NCBI GenBank assembly: GCA_947069175.1
Contig: CAMTDV010000013.1
Span: 28,027,857 to 28,091,856, forward strand
DNA from: Scalesia atractyloides
Taxonomy: Eukaryota > Streptophyta > Magnoliopsida > Asterales > Asteraceae
Reading direction: 5' to 3'
DNA: 64,000 nt
Shown: piece by piece, positions 32,484-45,490 of the stretch
Layout: the number at the start of each line of letters is the position of its first letter
Position numbering within the stretch: the first letter of the stretch is position 1
Position numbers and translations under genes: made by a program
Notes under the pieces: model-generated
Databases searched by the model: none
Told to the model about the DNA's origin: nothing
The model's input: only the letters and a program-made list of their open reading frames with translations

Positions 32484-33910
32484 CAAGTGGATCCAGCCAA
32501 AATTGAGGCCATAATGAATTGGGAAGTACCCAAAACTGCATCAGAAATACGTAGCTTCTTAGGACTGGCTGGTTACTATAGAAGGTTCATTGAGAACTTT
32601 TCAAGAATAGCCACTCCTAAAACTACCTTGACCCGTAAAAATGTTAAGTTTATTTGGGGTCCAAAACAACAAGAATCTTTTGAGATTCTGAAACACAAGT
32701 TGAGCAATGCTCATGTGTTATCCCTACCTGAGGGTGTTGACGACTTTGTTGTTTACTGTGATACATCGCACACTGGCATGTGCTGTGTGTTAATGAAAAA
32801 AGGCAAAGTGATTGCCTATGCGTCACGACAATTAAAGGTGCACGAAAGGAATTACACCACCTATGACTTAGAATTGGGTGTCGTTGTGTTTGCACTTAAG
32901 TTATGGAGACATTACTTATATGCCACCAAGTGTATCATATACACTGACCATAAGAGCCTCCAACATTTGTTCAATCAGAAGGAATTGAACATCCGACAAC
33001 ATCGTTGGATGCAAACACTTAACGATTATCATTGCGAAATTTGCTATCATCCCGGCAAGTCAAATGTCGTTGCTGACGCCTTAAGTCGCAAGGAAAGAAT
33101 TAAGCCTATAAGGATTAACGCCAAGAGCATTGAGCTCAGAAATAGCTTAAATGAGAAGCTATTAGATGCGCAAAAGCAATCTCTATTAAAGGCTAATGCT
33201 CCTAATGAAGGATTAGGCGGAACTGTTGATCAGTTAGCACCTGGAAAGGATGGAATCCTTAGGTTTAATAAAAGAATCAGGGTTCCAATTTTTGGTGGAC
33301 ATAGAGATCTAATCCTCCACGAAGCACATAATTCAAGATACTCAGTTCACCCGAGTGGTGACAAGATGTATCAAGATTTGAAAAAGAATTATTGGTGGAT
33401 AGGTCTGAAGAAATCCATAGCCACTTTTGTAGCTAAGTGTCTGACGTGTTCGCAAGTTAAGGCCGAACATCAGAAGCCGTCAGGACTTCTACAACAATTG
33501 GAAATTCCCACATGGAAATGGGATATGGTAACTATGGACTTGATTACCAAGTTACCTAAGACCAAAAGTGGAAATGACACTATTTGGGTCATTGTGGATA
33601 GGCTGACTAAGTCAGCACATTTCTTGCCAATAAAGGAAACGTATAATTCAGACAAATTTGCTAAGTTGTATGTGGACAAGATTGTGTCCCTACATGGTGT
33701 GCTAGTATCTATTATATCTGATAGAGATACTAGATATACCTCTCATTTTTGGAAAAATTTCCAACAATCCTTGGGCACAAGATTAAATTTTAGTACGATT
33801 TACCATCCTCAGACTGATGGTCAAAGTGAGCGTACTATTCAATTGTTAGAAGACATGATTAGGGCATGTGTGATTGATATAGATGGAAGTTGGGATGACC
33901 ACTTACCCTA
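32484..33910 (+). pseudogene. pol: pol of element A, 3' part: RT end, RNase H, integrase core
   Basis: Continuation of the gene cut at 22601. The frame is open for about 475 codons: RT connection (VDPAKIEAIMNWEVPKTASE, FLGLAGYYRRFIENF), RNase H with all four acidic positions (VVYCDTSHTG, YDLELGVVVF, IYTDHKSLQH, VVADALSRKE), integrase zinc domain (HEAHNSRYSVHPSGDKMYQ, CLTCSQVKAEH) and catalytic core (MDLITKLP, ISDRDTRYT, HPQTDGQSERT). An upstream ATG in the B LTR would create a fused frame, but this is accidental. A one-base break at about 33908 shifts the rest. Confidence 0.9.
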
Positions 33911-34573
33911 ATAGAATTCTCCTACAATAATAGTTATCACACGAGCATCAAGGTTGCTCCTTATGAAGCCTTGTATGGGAGAAAATGTCGAATGCCCGTG
34001 TGCTGGGCAGAAGTTGGGGAAGCCCAACTATCAGGACCCGAGATCGTCCTGGAGACCACGGATAAGATTGTGCAAATCCGTGATCGTCTCAAGGCTGCCT
34101 GTGATAGGCAGAAGAGTTATGCAGACGAGAGGCGAAAACCTCTTAAGTTCCAAATAGGGGACATAGTATTATCGAAGGTATCACCCTGGAAAGTTGTGAT
34201 GCGCTTCGGAAAGAAGGGCAAGTTAAGCCCGAGATATATTGGACCATTCAAGGTGATCGAATGTGTCGGTACTGTGGCTTATAAGCTGTGGCTACCCGAG
34301 GAGCTAAGTGGAATTCATGATGTGTTCCACATCAGTAACCTTAAGAAATGTCTAGCTGATGAGTCGCTAGCAATGTCACATAAAGATGTGCAAATAGATG
34401 AAAACCTGAGGTTCATTGAAAAACTAATTTCGATCGAGGATCGACAGGTCAAGAAGCTCCAAAGGAAATTAATACCTATAATAAAGGTTAAATGGGATGC
34501 CCTTCGAGGTCCCGAGTTTACATGGGAGGTTGAGTCCACTATGCGACAAAAGTATCCCTATCTTTTTGAATAA
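33911..34573 (+). pseudogene. pol: pol of element A: integrase C-terminus and chromodomain-like tail
   Basis: Open after the frame break: IEFSYNNSYHTSIK, YEALYGRKCRMPVCWAEVG, LKFQIGDIVLSKVSPWK, LSPRYIGPFKVIE, FHISNLKKCLADE, and the chromodomain-like end IPIIKVKWDALRGPEFTWE with YPYLFE before the TAA at 34571-34573. It has the same domain order as in B, with clear divergence, so the two are related but separate families. Confidence 0.88.
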
Positions 34574-34595
34574 AATCTCGAGGTCGAGATTTCTT

Positions 34596-34609
34596 TTAAG
34601 GGGTGAGGA
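34596..34609 (+). other. Polypurine tract of element A
   Basis: TTAAGGGGTGAGGA immediately precedes the LTR start TGTACCACC. Confidence 0.8.
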
Positions 34610-34699
34610 TGTACCACCCTGTAAAATCATATCCAATAATATAGCGACACGTGTCATATTTTATTTTAAGTCTATTAAGGACTAACAGGGACTAAAAGC

Positions 34700-34972
34700 G
34701 TCAACATGCTCAAACTAAGTCTCTGAGTGATCTTCTGATGTCAACGTGCATAAACCAAGCCTCTGAGTGACCATTAGTGTCAACATGCTTAAAACATAGC
34801 CTTTGAGTGACCATTGGTGTCAACATGCTTAAAACATAGCCTCTGAGTAACCATTAGTGTCAACATGCTAAGACTTGTCCTCTGAGTGACCGTTGTGTCA
34901 ACATACCCAGCCTCTGAGTGACATCAGAGTCAACATGCTTATAATGAGCCTCTGAGTGATCCTTTACGAAGT
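34700..34972 (+). repeat. Minisatellite in U3 of the A LTR
   Basis: Six to seven imperfect copies of a 40-45 base unit built from agcctctgagtgacc and gtgtcaacatgct blocks, with one further separate copy near 35050. It lies 500-760 bases upstream of the TATA box. It is absent from the 5' LTR because that end is truncated. Confidence 0.8.
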
Positions 34973-35242
34973 CCTAACTCTCATATGTCCCATTTGTTGG
35001 ACAAGAGGGTTCAATTCTGTAAATGTTTGAAAGTTGGATAATGGAGGGGTTAAAAGTGTCAACATGTTAATTTATACCTCTGAGTGATCTTCTAACGAAC
35101 CGAGAGCTCGACAATGTCCTGGTATACTCCCGGGTATGCCAAATATTGGTTACTGAGGGCTAAATATGCTAAAAAGGTGTTTTAGAAGGTTTTAGAGGAT
35201 TTTATAAGTTAAGGGGCTAAAAGTGTCAAACTTTGAAACTGG

Positions 35243-35305
35243 CCATAGGGCGCTCGCGGGGCGCGAAAGGCAAGGCCTATGCCTCTCGCGGGGCACAAGA
35301 GGCCT
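35243..35305 (+). repeat. GC-rich cluster in the A LTR
   Basis: Contains two related blocks, gggcgctcgcggggcgcga and ctctcgcggggcaca, around the palindrome AGGCCTATGCCT. It lies about 160-220 bases upstream of the TATA box and contrasts with the AT-rich surroundings. Confidence 0.6.
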
Positions 35306-35461
35306 GTGTCTGCAGAATTTTTGCTTGGCCTCCAACATGTTGCCAAAAACCAATGTGTTTGAAACTATGGATTCCCAAACTGCTATGCCACGTTTTAGGA
35401 CACTTGTAAGCTTCGTCTTACGCCCCTTACACCTGGCATCAGCTGCTTCAAGCTCTCCAAC

Positions 35462-35468
35462 TATAAAA
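35462..35468 (+). promoter_or_regulatory. TATA box of A 3' LTR
   Basis: TATAAAA in CCAACTATAAAAAGG, conserved with 15287 in the 5' LTR. Confidence 0.6.
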
Positions 35469-38072
35469 AGGTGCCAAGGTTCACCATTTGAACTTGCACC
35501 TTTCTTATTCACAACTCTATCTCCCTCCTCTGGAAGTTCCTAACTGAAAGAAGCATCCAACTTAGTTCTATTGCATTCTAGGAAACTCTTGTAAGTGTTC
35601 CTTCCTCTTGCATTTTCGTTTATAGGCTTTTATAGCCAAAAGTCAAGCGTTTTACAGAAAACGCCTTGACTTTTGGTTAAGACCATTATGGTCTAGCCAT
35701 TGTTCGTAACGACCGTGGCTAAGTGATCGTAATAAGGTAGGTGTTAGTCCCTATAAAGGGCACCTCCTGAAGATCATGTTTACTAGACTAATTGACAAGT
35801 CAAAATTATTATATTAAAACGTCAAACTAGACATTTTTCAGAAATGTTATAATTTGATCTTATATATGTTATGAAACATGTTTTGACACTTAAACAAGTT
35901 GGTACTAATTATTAGAACATGTTCGCTTTGTCAATTTCAGTTCTAGGGTCGGTTCACAACCAAAAGTCGCAAAGTTTGACTTCTGCTTTGACTTTCGATT
36001 CTAACCCGATTTAGATTAGTTAGCTACTGATCTAAATTTGCATTATGATTGTAATATAATGTAGCATAACCTGCTGAGGTTATATTACATGATCATAATC
36101 AGAATCTGAGTTTATGCATAAGTTCCATAATTATGCCATTTTGACTAAAATGCCATTTTTACATAAAAAGAGGTTTTAATGATAATAAACTTGAAAATGA
36201 GTTTCCTACTGATGTAATATTATAAGTAGGATTATTTGGGATGTCAAAACTGATTATAAACCGAGCTTATAAACAAGTCCTTGTATTATGTCGATAATTG
36301 ATGATAAGGCCCTTGTGGCTTATAAAATGGTTTTAATCACATATTTTTAAAGTAAAACATTTACCTACTGATATGTTATATTAAATAACATATCTAAGAC
36401 ATGATAATCTGATCATAACATCGGTTTTCATTAAATATCGCATAAATCGTCATTTTACGACACAAACGCCATTTCGGCACATAATATAGTTTTAAACCAT
36501 ATTACTAACTAAGACTTGTTACCTACTGATTCTAAAACTTAATTTAAATATTTTTACAGCAAGTACATAATACAAACTCATAATCCCAAATAATTTATAA
36601 ACTATGTGTAAAATGACCAAAATGCCCATTCGGTGCATAGTTTGGTCATAAAAGACAAATTACACATAATTAATATCCTACTGATATTATATCATAAATA
36701 AGTTATTTTTTCTGAATATTTATGGTTATAACATTAAATTATATTCAAGTTCCTTTTATACGGTATAAATTACTGAACTGCCCTTATGAGGCATAATTTC
36801 ATTTTAAAACCTTATCGAGCATATAAGTTGATATCCTACTGATATTACAACTTATTTATAATATAATGGCATATAGAACTTGTCCATGACTTATCTGGTT
36901 ACCCGGTATCGCTAATATGCGTACGGTTAAGCATATGTAACTAGATTACGAAAATTAACCGAAACGTGTCTAACCTTGTCATATAAGTCTCAAAATCTAG
37001 AATGTTCATAGTTTATCCATATTATACAAGTCAAGATACTTGTTGGGATTAAACTACATCCTATCCAATCATCGTTTAATATAGCGTTATACGTTTTGAT
37101 CAAGTACGCTAGTCGGTCTAAGTATATGACTTAAACAAGACCGTTAGTATTTAATTGGTTAGCTTATGCCATAATCCACACTAGAGACTTGCCGGTAAAC
37201 GCTATCTGCACTTTGTACATTTTGTGTACGGCTGAGTTAATCAATTTTGCGTTTAAACGAAGACTAGCTCAGTTAATACTCCGACTTATTTTCCTTATAC
37301 GGTAAATTATTACCGCTTGGTCGGAAATGGGATCAATCGAATGCCGAATTGTGACTAGTAAATCCGCATATTCTATTTTAATCAGCTTTGTTTGATAACT
37401 TAAACATCGGAGGTTAACTACTGTGTCCTGAATATCCTCGGCTCATTACATTAGATAATGGCCATAACCTTAGCGCGGAGTGTAGGCATACACCTGACAG
37501 ACGCTCAAATGCAACTACCCACACTTGTTGGGGATAACTCCTTCGTAAGTTAATAAGTGGTGTGTACATTAATCATGTCTCGGTTTTTGTACTGGGCCCT
37601 GTATGTATGGACAAACATGTAAATCAGTTAACAAGGTTAGACGGTCGACTTTCCCAAGTTATAAAAGATTTTGTGCTGATACGCACTTAAATCATTTTAT
37701 TTAAATGATTTCAAAATGAGTCAGTTTGGTGTATTTACCAGCGAAAGCTGGCGTATTTTCAAAAGACTAAGTTTGCAGGTACAATACGAAAATAGGCTGG
37801 AAGTGCTCGGTAGTGATAAGAGGATCTTGCAAATCCTAGATCTGCCCAAAGTCTGTTTTACATTTTTTCTTTGTACAATTTATGATCCGCTTGTGGATCT
37901 TCTATTACGAGCCTGTATATTATTTTGTATTTCGAACATTTGGTTTGTAATAGTAATTTAAATCCAAGACTTCCGTTGTGCTGTGTTTAATTGACTATGA
38001 TGATATCAACTTTACGTTACGATATTCCCACCCGAGCCCACCGGTGTTTGGTTGAAAATACGGGGTGTAACA

Positions 38073-39120
38073 TGTTTTTATGAGTTAAGGTGTTGTTTCT
38101 GTTATATTTATGTTCTTTATAAGATATATGCCTTCAATATACATGTTGTGGTGTTTTTATGAGTTAGGGTGTTATTTCTTTATAAGATGTATGCCTTCAA
38201 ATTTGAAAATCCTTACAATTACTGCCAAAAATCGGTTACATATATTTATTCCATAATTAGATTTTATTAATTAAATTATACTTATCCCCTTAAACTACCA
38301 AAATAAAAAGGGACACGTGTCACCTCCAAAATCTTTCTTATGCTTCTCACACTTTAAAATTTTCTTGCATGAACCTCTATCTATATATATACAGGATTAG
38401 AATCATTTGTGAATAACTTATTGAGAGTGAACTAATTGAACTAATATTCGCCTTTGATCATTTTTTTAGATTAAAAGGGTAAGATTGATATTAGTCAAGT
38501 ATTTTTAATTAAAATAACTTAATTTTCTCATCTCTTAACTCTCTCTCTCTCTCTCTCATTTATAATTATTTCTCTATTTTTTTAAATACAAGAGATTAAA
38601 GGGCAATGTTTATTTTTAAATAAATCTTATGTTCTTTTTAAAATTAAATATTAAACCTAATTAAATTAGGTTTTTTTACATATGTGTATACAGGTCAGTA
38701 TATACAAGATTTATACACTTGTGTATAATTACATCATGTTCCCACATGTCGGTATAAACCAGATTTATACACATGTGTATTATTCAAGTACATATGTGTA
38801 TAAACTAACAGCTGTTTATCTTGTATAAATTGATAGTTAGCGAGACTCTACACATGTGTATAAACTAACATTTGTGTATCTTGTATAAACTAATACTATC
38901 GAGACTGTACACATGTGTATAAACTAACAACTATGCATCTTGTTACGAAATAAAGTTTTGAAATTTTGATATATTGTTTAATAAATGCAATTTACAAAAG
39001 ACGCAAATACCCTTCTGTCAACTAATTTAAAGTGAAGTTACAACATTATAATTACAATCTTGACATTGTTTAAAAATCACTAGATGATATAATCCAATGG
39101 CTCAGATTAGTTCACACATT
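38073..39120 (+). repeat. Flank segment of tandem unit 1
   Basis: No gene. Begins with two versions of the tttataagat-tatgccttcaa motif, followed by AT-rich sequence and a TIR element from about 38391 that is cut before its right end. A CT repeat lies at 38541-38560. Confidence 0.8.
38391..39120. mobile_element. TIR element copy 1, right end missing
   Basis: Left end AGGATTAGAATCATTTGTGA after a TA run, and an internal series of ACACATGTGTATA-type repeats (38680-38940). The right inverted end seen in copy 3 is replaced by the LTR junction. Confidence 0.65.
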
Positions 39121-41614
39121 CTAGGAACCTCTTGTAAGTGTTCCTTCCTCTTGCATTTTCGTTTATAGGCTTTTATAGCCAAAAGTCAAGCGTTTTACAG
39201 AAAACGCCTTGACTTTCGGTTAAGACCATTATGGTCTAGCCATTTTTCGTAACGACAGTCGCTAAATGATCGTAATAAGGTAGGTGTTAGTCCCTATAAA
39301 GGCACCTCCTGAGGATCACGTTTACTAGACCAATTGACGGGTCAAAGTTATTATATTAAAAAGTCAAACAGGCCATTTTTCGGAAATTTTATAATTTGAT
39401 CTTATATATGTTACAAAACTTGTTTTGACACTTAAACAAGTTGGCAATAATTATTAGAACATGTAAGAACATGTTCGGCTTGTAAATTTCAGTTCTAGGG
39501 TCGGTTCGTAACCGAAAGTCGCAAAGTTTGACTTCTGCTTTGACTTTCTATTCTGACCCGATTTAGATTAGTTAGCTACTGATCTAAAGTTGCGTTATGA
39601 TCGTAATATAATGTAGCATAACCCTCTAGGTTATATTACATGATCATAATCGGAATCTGAGTTTATGCACAAGTTCCATAATTATGTCATTTTGACTAAA
39701 ATACCCTTTTTGCATAAAAAGAGGTTTTAATGATAATAAACTTGAAAATGAGTTTCCTACTGATGTAATATTATAAGTAGGATTATTTGGGATGTCAAAA
39801 CTGATTATAAACCGAGCTTATAAACAAGTCCTTGTATTATGTCGATAATTGATGATAAGGCCCTTGTGGCTTATAAAATGGTTTTAATCACATATTTTTA
39901 AAGTAAAACATTTACCTACTGATATGTTATATTAAATAACATATCTAAGACATGATAATCTGTCATAACATTAGTTTTCATTAAATATCGCATAAATCGT
40001 CATTTTACGACATAAACCATTCGGCATATATAGTTTAAACCATTTACTAACCAAGACTTGTTACCTACTGATTCTAAAACTTATTTTAAATATTTTCACA
40101 GTAAGTACATGATACAAACTCAGAATCCCAAATAATTTATAAACTATGTATAAAATGACCAAAATGCACCTTCGGTGCATAGTTTGGTAATAAAAGACAA
40201 ATTACAAATATAATTAATATCCTACTGATATTATATCATAAATAAGTCATTTTTTCTGAATACTTATGGTTATAACATTAAATTATATTCAAGTTCCTTT
40301 TATACGGTATAAATTACCGAACTGCCCTTATGAGGCATAATTTCATTTTAAAACCTTAGCGAGCATATAAGTTGATATCCTACTGATATTACAACTTATT
40401 AATATAATGGCATATGAACTTGTCCATGACTTATCCGGTTACCCGGTATCGCTAATATGCATACGGTTAAGCATATGTAACTAGATTATGAAAATTAACC
40501 GAAACGGGTCTAACCTTGTCATTTAACTCTCAAAATCTAGAATGTTCATAGTTTATCCATATTATACAAGTCAAGGTACTTGTTGGGATTAAACTACATC
40601 CTATCCAATCATCGTTTAATCTAGCGTTATACGTTTTGATCAAGTACGCTAGTCGGTCTAAGTATATGACTTAAACAAGACCGTTAGTATTTAATTGGTT
40701 AGCTTATGCCATAATCCACACTAGAGACTTTCCGGTAAACGCTATCTGCACTTAGTAAATTTTGTGTACGGCTGAGTTAATCAATCTTGCGTTAAAACGA
40801 AGACTAGCTCAGTTAATACTCTCGACTTATTTTCCCTATACGGTAAATTATTACCGCTTGGTCGGAAATGGGATCAATCGAATGTCGGTTTGTGACTAGT
40901 AAATCCGCATATTCTGTTTTAATCAGCTTTGTTTGATAACTTAAACATCAGTGGTTAACTACCGTCTCCTGGATATCATCGGCTTATTACATTAGATAAT
41001 GGCCATGACCTTAGCGTGGAGTGTAGGCATACACCTGACAGACGCTCAAATGCAACTACCCACACTTGTTGGGGATAACTCCTTCGTAAGTTCATGAGTG
41101 GTGTGTACGTTAATCAAGTCTCGGTTTTTGTACTGGGCCCTGTATGTATGGACAAACATGTAAATCTGTTAACAAGGTTAGACATTCGACTTTCCCAAGT
41201 TATAAAAGTTTTTGTGCTGATACGCACTTAAATCATTTTATTTAAATGATTTCAAAATGAGTCAGTTTGGTGTATTTACTAGCGAAAGCTGGCGTATTTT
41301 CAAAAGACTAAGTTTGCAGGTACAATACGAAAATAGGCTGGAAGTGCTCGGTAGTGATAAGAGGATCTTGCAAATCCTAGATCTGCCCAAAGTCTGTTTT
41401 ACATTTTTTCTTTGTACAATTTATGATCCGCCTGTGGATCTTCTATTACGAGCCTGTATATTATTTTGTATTTCGAACATTTGGTTTGTAATAGTAATTT
41501 AAATCCAAGACTTCCGTTGTGCTGTGTTTAATTGACTATGATGATATCAACTTTACGTCACGATATTCCACACCCAGGCCCACCGGTGTTTGGTTGAAAA
41601 TACGAGGTGTGACA
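39121..41614 (+). repeat. A LTR fragment in tandem unit 2
   Basis: Corresponds to 35578-38072, ends TGTGACA, and is not followed by a primer site. It arose by tandem duplication, not by insertion. Confidence 0.9.
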
Positions 41615-42675
41615 TGTTTTTATGAGTTAAGGTGTTGTTTCTGTTATATTTATGTTCTTTATAAGATGTATGCCTTCAATATACATGTTGTGGTGTTTTT
41701 ATGAGTTAGGGTGTTATTTCTTTATAAGATGTATGCCTTCAAATTCGAAAATCCTTACATTACTGCCAAAAATCGGTTACATATATTCATTCCATAATTA
41801 GATTTTGTTAATTAAATTATACTTATACACTTAAACTACCAAAATAAAAAGGGGACACGTGTCACCTCCAAAATCTTTCTTATACTTCTCACACTTTTAT
41901 ATTTTCTTACATGAACCTCTACCTATATATATATATATGATTAGGATCATTTGTGAACAATTTATTGAGAGTGAACTGATTGAACTAATCTTCGCCTTTG
42001 ATCCATTTTTTAGGTTAAAAGGGTAAGATTGATATTAGTCAAGTATTTTTAATTAAAATAACTTAATTTTCTCATCTCTTAACTCTCTCTCTCTCTCTCT
42101 CATTTATAATTATTTCTCTATTTTTTTAAATACAAGAGATTAAAGGGCTAATGTTTATTTTTAAATAAAGTCTTATGTTCTTTTTAAAATTAAATATTAA
42201 ACCTAATTAAATTAGGTTTTTTTACATATGTGTATACAGGTCAGTATATACAAGATTTATACACTTGTGTATAATTACATCATGTTCCCACATGTCGATA
42301 TAAACCAGATTTATACACATGTGTATTATTCAAGTACATATGTGTATAACTAACAGCTGTTTATCTTGTATAAATTGATAGTTAGCGAGACTCTACACAT
42401 GTGTATAAACTAACATTTGTGTATCTTGTATAAACTAATACTATCGAGACTGTACACATGTGTATAAACTAACAACTATGCATCTTGTATATACGGAAAC
42501 TAGCAAGATTTTAGGAATTTTGATTATATTGTTTAATAAATGCAATTTACAAAAGACACAAATACCCTTCTGTCAATTAATTTAAAGGGGAGTTACAACA
42601 CTATAATTACAATCTTGACATTGTTTAAAAATCTCTAGATGATATAATCCAATGGCTCAGATTAGTTCACACATT
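41615..42675 (+). repeat. Flank segment of tandem unit 2 with cut TIR element
   Basis: Same as 38073-39120, with the TIR element from about 41941 and cut at the same base. A short stretch near 42490 (cttgtatatacggaaac) differs from unit 1 and agrees with unit 3. No gene. Confidence 0.85.
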
Positions 42676-45174
42676 CTAGGAACCTCTTGTAAGTGTTCCT
42701 TCCTCTTGCATTTTCGTTTATAGGCTTTTATAGCCAAAAGTCAAGCGTTTTACAGAAAACGCCTTGACTTTCGGTTAAGACCATTATGGTCTAGTCATTG
42801 TTCGTAACGACAGTCGCTAAATGATCGTAATAAGGTAGGTGTTAGTCCCTATAAAGGCACCTCCTGAGGATCACGTTTACTAGACCAATTGACGGGTCAA
42901 AGTTATTATATTAAAAAGTCAAACAGACCATTTTTCGGAAATTTTATAATTTGATCTTATATATGTTACAAAACTTGTTTTGACACTTAAACAAGTTGGC
43001 AATAATTATTAGAACATGTAAGAACATGTTCGGCTTGCAAATTTCAGTTCTATGGTCGGTTCGTAACCGAAAGTCGCAAAGTTTGACTTCTGCTTTGACT
43101 TTCTATTCTGACCCGATTTAGACTAGTTAGCTACTGATCTAAAGTTGCGTTATGATCGTAATATAATGTAGCATAACCCTCTGAGGTTATATTACATGAT
43201 CAAATCAGAATCTGAGTTTATGCACAAGTTCCATAATTATGCCATTTTGACTAAAATACCCTTTTTGCATAAAAAGAGGTTTTAATGATAATGAACTTGA
43301 AAATGAGTTTCCTACTGATGTAATAATATAATTAGGATTATTTGGGATGTCAAAACAGATTATAAACTGAGTTTATAAACAAGTCCTTGTATTATGTCGA
43401 TAAATAACGATAAGGCCCATGTGGCTTATAAAATGGTTTTAATCACATCTTTTTAAAGTAAAACTTTTACCTACTGATATGTTATATTAAATAACATATC
43501 TAAGACTTGTTAATCTGATCATAACATCAGTTTGCATTAAATATCGCATAAATCGTCATTTTACGACATAAACGCCACGCATAATATAGTTTTAAACCAT
43601 ATTTACTAACCAAGACTTGTTACCTACTGATTCTAAAACTTATTTTAAATATTTTTACAGTAGGTACATGATACAAACTTAGAATCCCAAATAATTTATA
43701 AACGATGTGTAAAATGACCAAAATGCCCATTCGGTGCATAGTTTGGTCATAAAAGATAAATTACAAATATAATTAATATCCTACTGATATTATATCATAA
43801 ATAAGTTATTTTTATGAATACTTATAGTTATAACATTAAATTATATTCAAGTTCCTTTTATACGGTGTAAATTACCGAACTGCCCTTACGAGGCATAATT
43901 TCTTTTTAAAACCTTAGCGGGGATATAAGTTGATATCCTACTGATATTACAACTTATTTATAATATAATGACATATAGAACTTGTCCATGACTTATCCGG
44001 TTACCCGGTATCGCTAATATGCGTACGGTTAAGCATCTGTAACTACATTAAGAAAATTAACCGAAACGGGTCTAACCTTGTCATTTAAGTCTCAAAATCC
44101 AGAATGTTCATAGTTTATCCATATTATACAAGTCAAGGTACTTGTTGGGGTTAAACTACATCCTATCCATCATCGTTTAATCAAACGTTATACGTTTTGA
44201 TCAAGTACGCTAGTCGGTCTAAGTCTATGACTTAAACAAGACCGTTAGTATTTAATTGGTTAGCTTATGCCATAATCCACACTAGAGACTTGCCGGTAAA
44301 CGCTATCTGCACTTAGTACTTTTTGTGTACGGCTGAGTTAATCAATCTTGTGTTAAAACGAAGACTAGCTCAGGTAAATACTCTCGACTTATTTTCCATA
44401 TACGGTATATTATTACCGCTTAGTCGTAATAGGGATCAATCGAATGCCGGATTGTGGCTAGTAAATCCGCATATTCTGTTTTAATCAGCTTTGTGTGATA
44501 ACTTAAACATCGGGGGTTAACTACCGTGTCCTGGATATCATCGGCTCATTATATTAGATAATGGCCATGACCTTAGCGCGGAGTGTAGGCATACACCTGA
44601 CAGACGCTCAAATGCAACTACCCACACTTGTTGGGGATAACTCCTTCGTAAGTTAATAAGTGGTGTGTACATTAATCATGTCTCGGTTTTTGTACTGGGC
44701 CTGTATGTATGGGCAAACATGTAAATCTGTTAACATGGTTGGACGGTCGACTTTCCCAAGTTATATAGATTTTGTGCTGATACACACTTAAAACATTTTA
44801 TTTAAATGGTTTCAAAATGAGTCAGTTGGGTGTATTTACCAGCGAAAGCTGACGTATTTTCAAAAGACTAAGTTTGCAGGTACAATACGAAAATAGGCTA
44901 GAAGTGCTCGGTAGTGATAAGAGGATCTTGCAAATCCTAGATCTGCTCAAAGTCTGTTGTACATTTTTTCTTTGTACAATTTATGATCCGCCTGTGGATC
45001 TTCTATTATGAGCCTGTATATTATTTTGTATTTCGAACATTTGGTTTGTAATAGTAATTTAAATCCAAGACTTCCGTTGTGCTGTGTTTAATTGACTATG
45101 ATGATCTCGACTTTACCTCATGATATTCTCCACCCGTGCCCACCGGTGTTTGGTTGAAAATACGGGGTGTGACA
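42676..45174 (+). repeat. A LTR fragment in tandem unit 3
   Basis: Third copy of the 2.5 kb LTR part, ending TGTGACA. In the LTR-end ORF common to these copies this one carries stops, which argues against that ORF being a gene. Confidence 0.9.
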
Positions 45175-45490
45175 TGTTTTTATGAGTTAAGGTGTTGTTT
45201 CTGTTATATTTATGTTCTTTATAAGATGTATGCCATCAATATACATGCTGGTGTTTTTATGAGTTAGGGTGTTATTTCTTTATAAGATGTATGCCTTCAA
45301 ATTCGAAAATCCTTACAATTACTGCCAAAAATCGGTTACATATATTCATTCCATAATTAGATTTTATTAATTAAATTATACTTATAACCTTAAACTACCA
45401 AAATAAAAAGGGACACGTGTCACCTCCAAAATCTTTCTTATACTTCTCACTTTTATATTTTCTTACATGAACCTCTACCTATATATATAT
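45175..45490 (+). repeat. Flank segment of tandem unit 3
   Basis: Copy of 38073-38390: LTR flank up to the TIR element. No gene. Confidence 0.8.

Larger units (their letters stand above)
15102..38072 (+). mobile_element. Ty3/gypsy element A (Tekay/Del-like), split by element B
   Basis: Order: truncated 5' LTR, initiator-Met PBS, extra leader ORF, gag, protease, reverse transcriptase, RNase H, integrase with chromodomain-like tail, PPT, 3' LTR. This order with integrase last is Ty3/gypsy, and the C-terminal IPIIKVKW...TWE...YPYLF block fits the Tekay/Del chromovirus clade. Element B occupies 22602-32478. Without B, A is about 13 kb. The 5' half of the coding region is badly decayed, while the half after B is almost open. 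The outer target duplication cannot be read because the 5' LTR lacks its first 640 bases or so. Confidence 0.85.
34610..38072 (+). repeat. 3' LTR of element A, full length
   Basis: 3463 bases from TGTACCACCC to TGTAACA. Contains a minisatellite in U3, a GC-rich cluster, a TATA box and a long transcribed part. It is the reference copy for the fragments at 1, 15102, 39121 and 42676. The last 2495 bases are the first part of the tandem triplication. Confidence 0.9.

Noticed and set aside
32421..32520. Start codon for the 496-codon pol frame at 32421
   Set aside because: That ATG lies in the B LTR; the frame is the interrupted pol of A, which has no start there.
37716..37961. 81-codon ORF repeated at 41257-41502 and, broken, at 17576 and 44816
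   Set aside because: It lies at the 3' end of the family A LTR, is kept only because the LTR copies are near-identical, carries stops in other copies and has no recognisable domain.
39121..45174. Two solo LTRs of family A
   Set aside because: They start at the same LTR-internal base, lack target duplications and share 1 kb of flank; a tandem duplication explains both.
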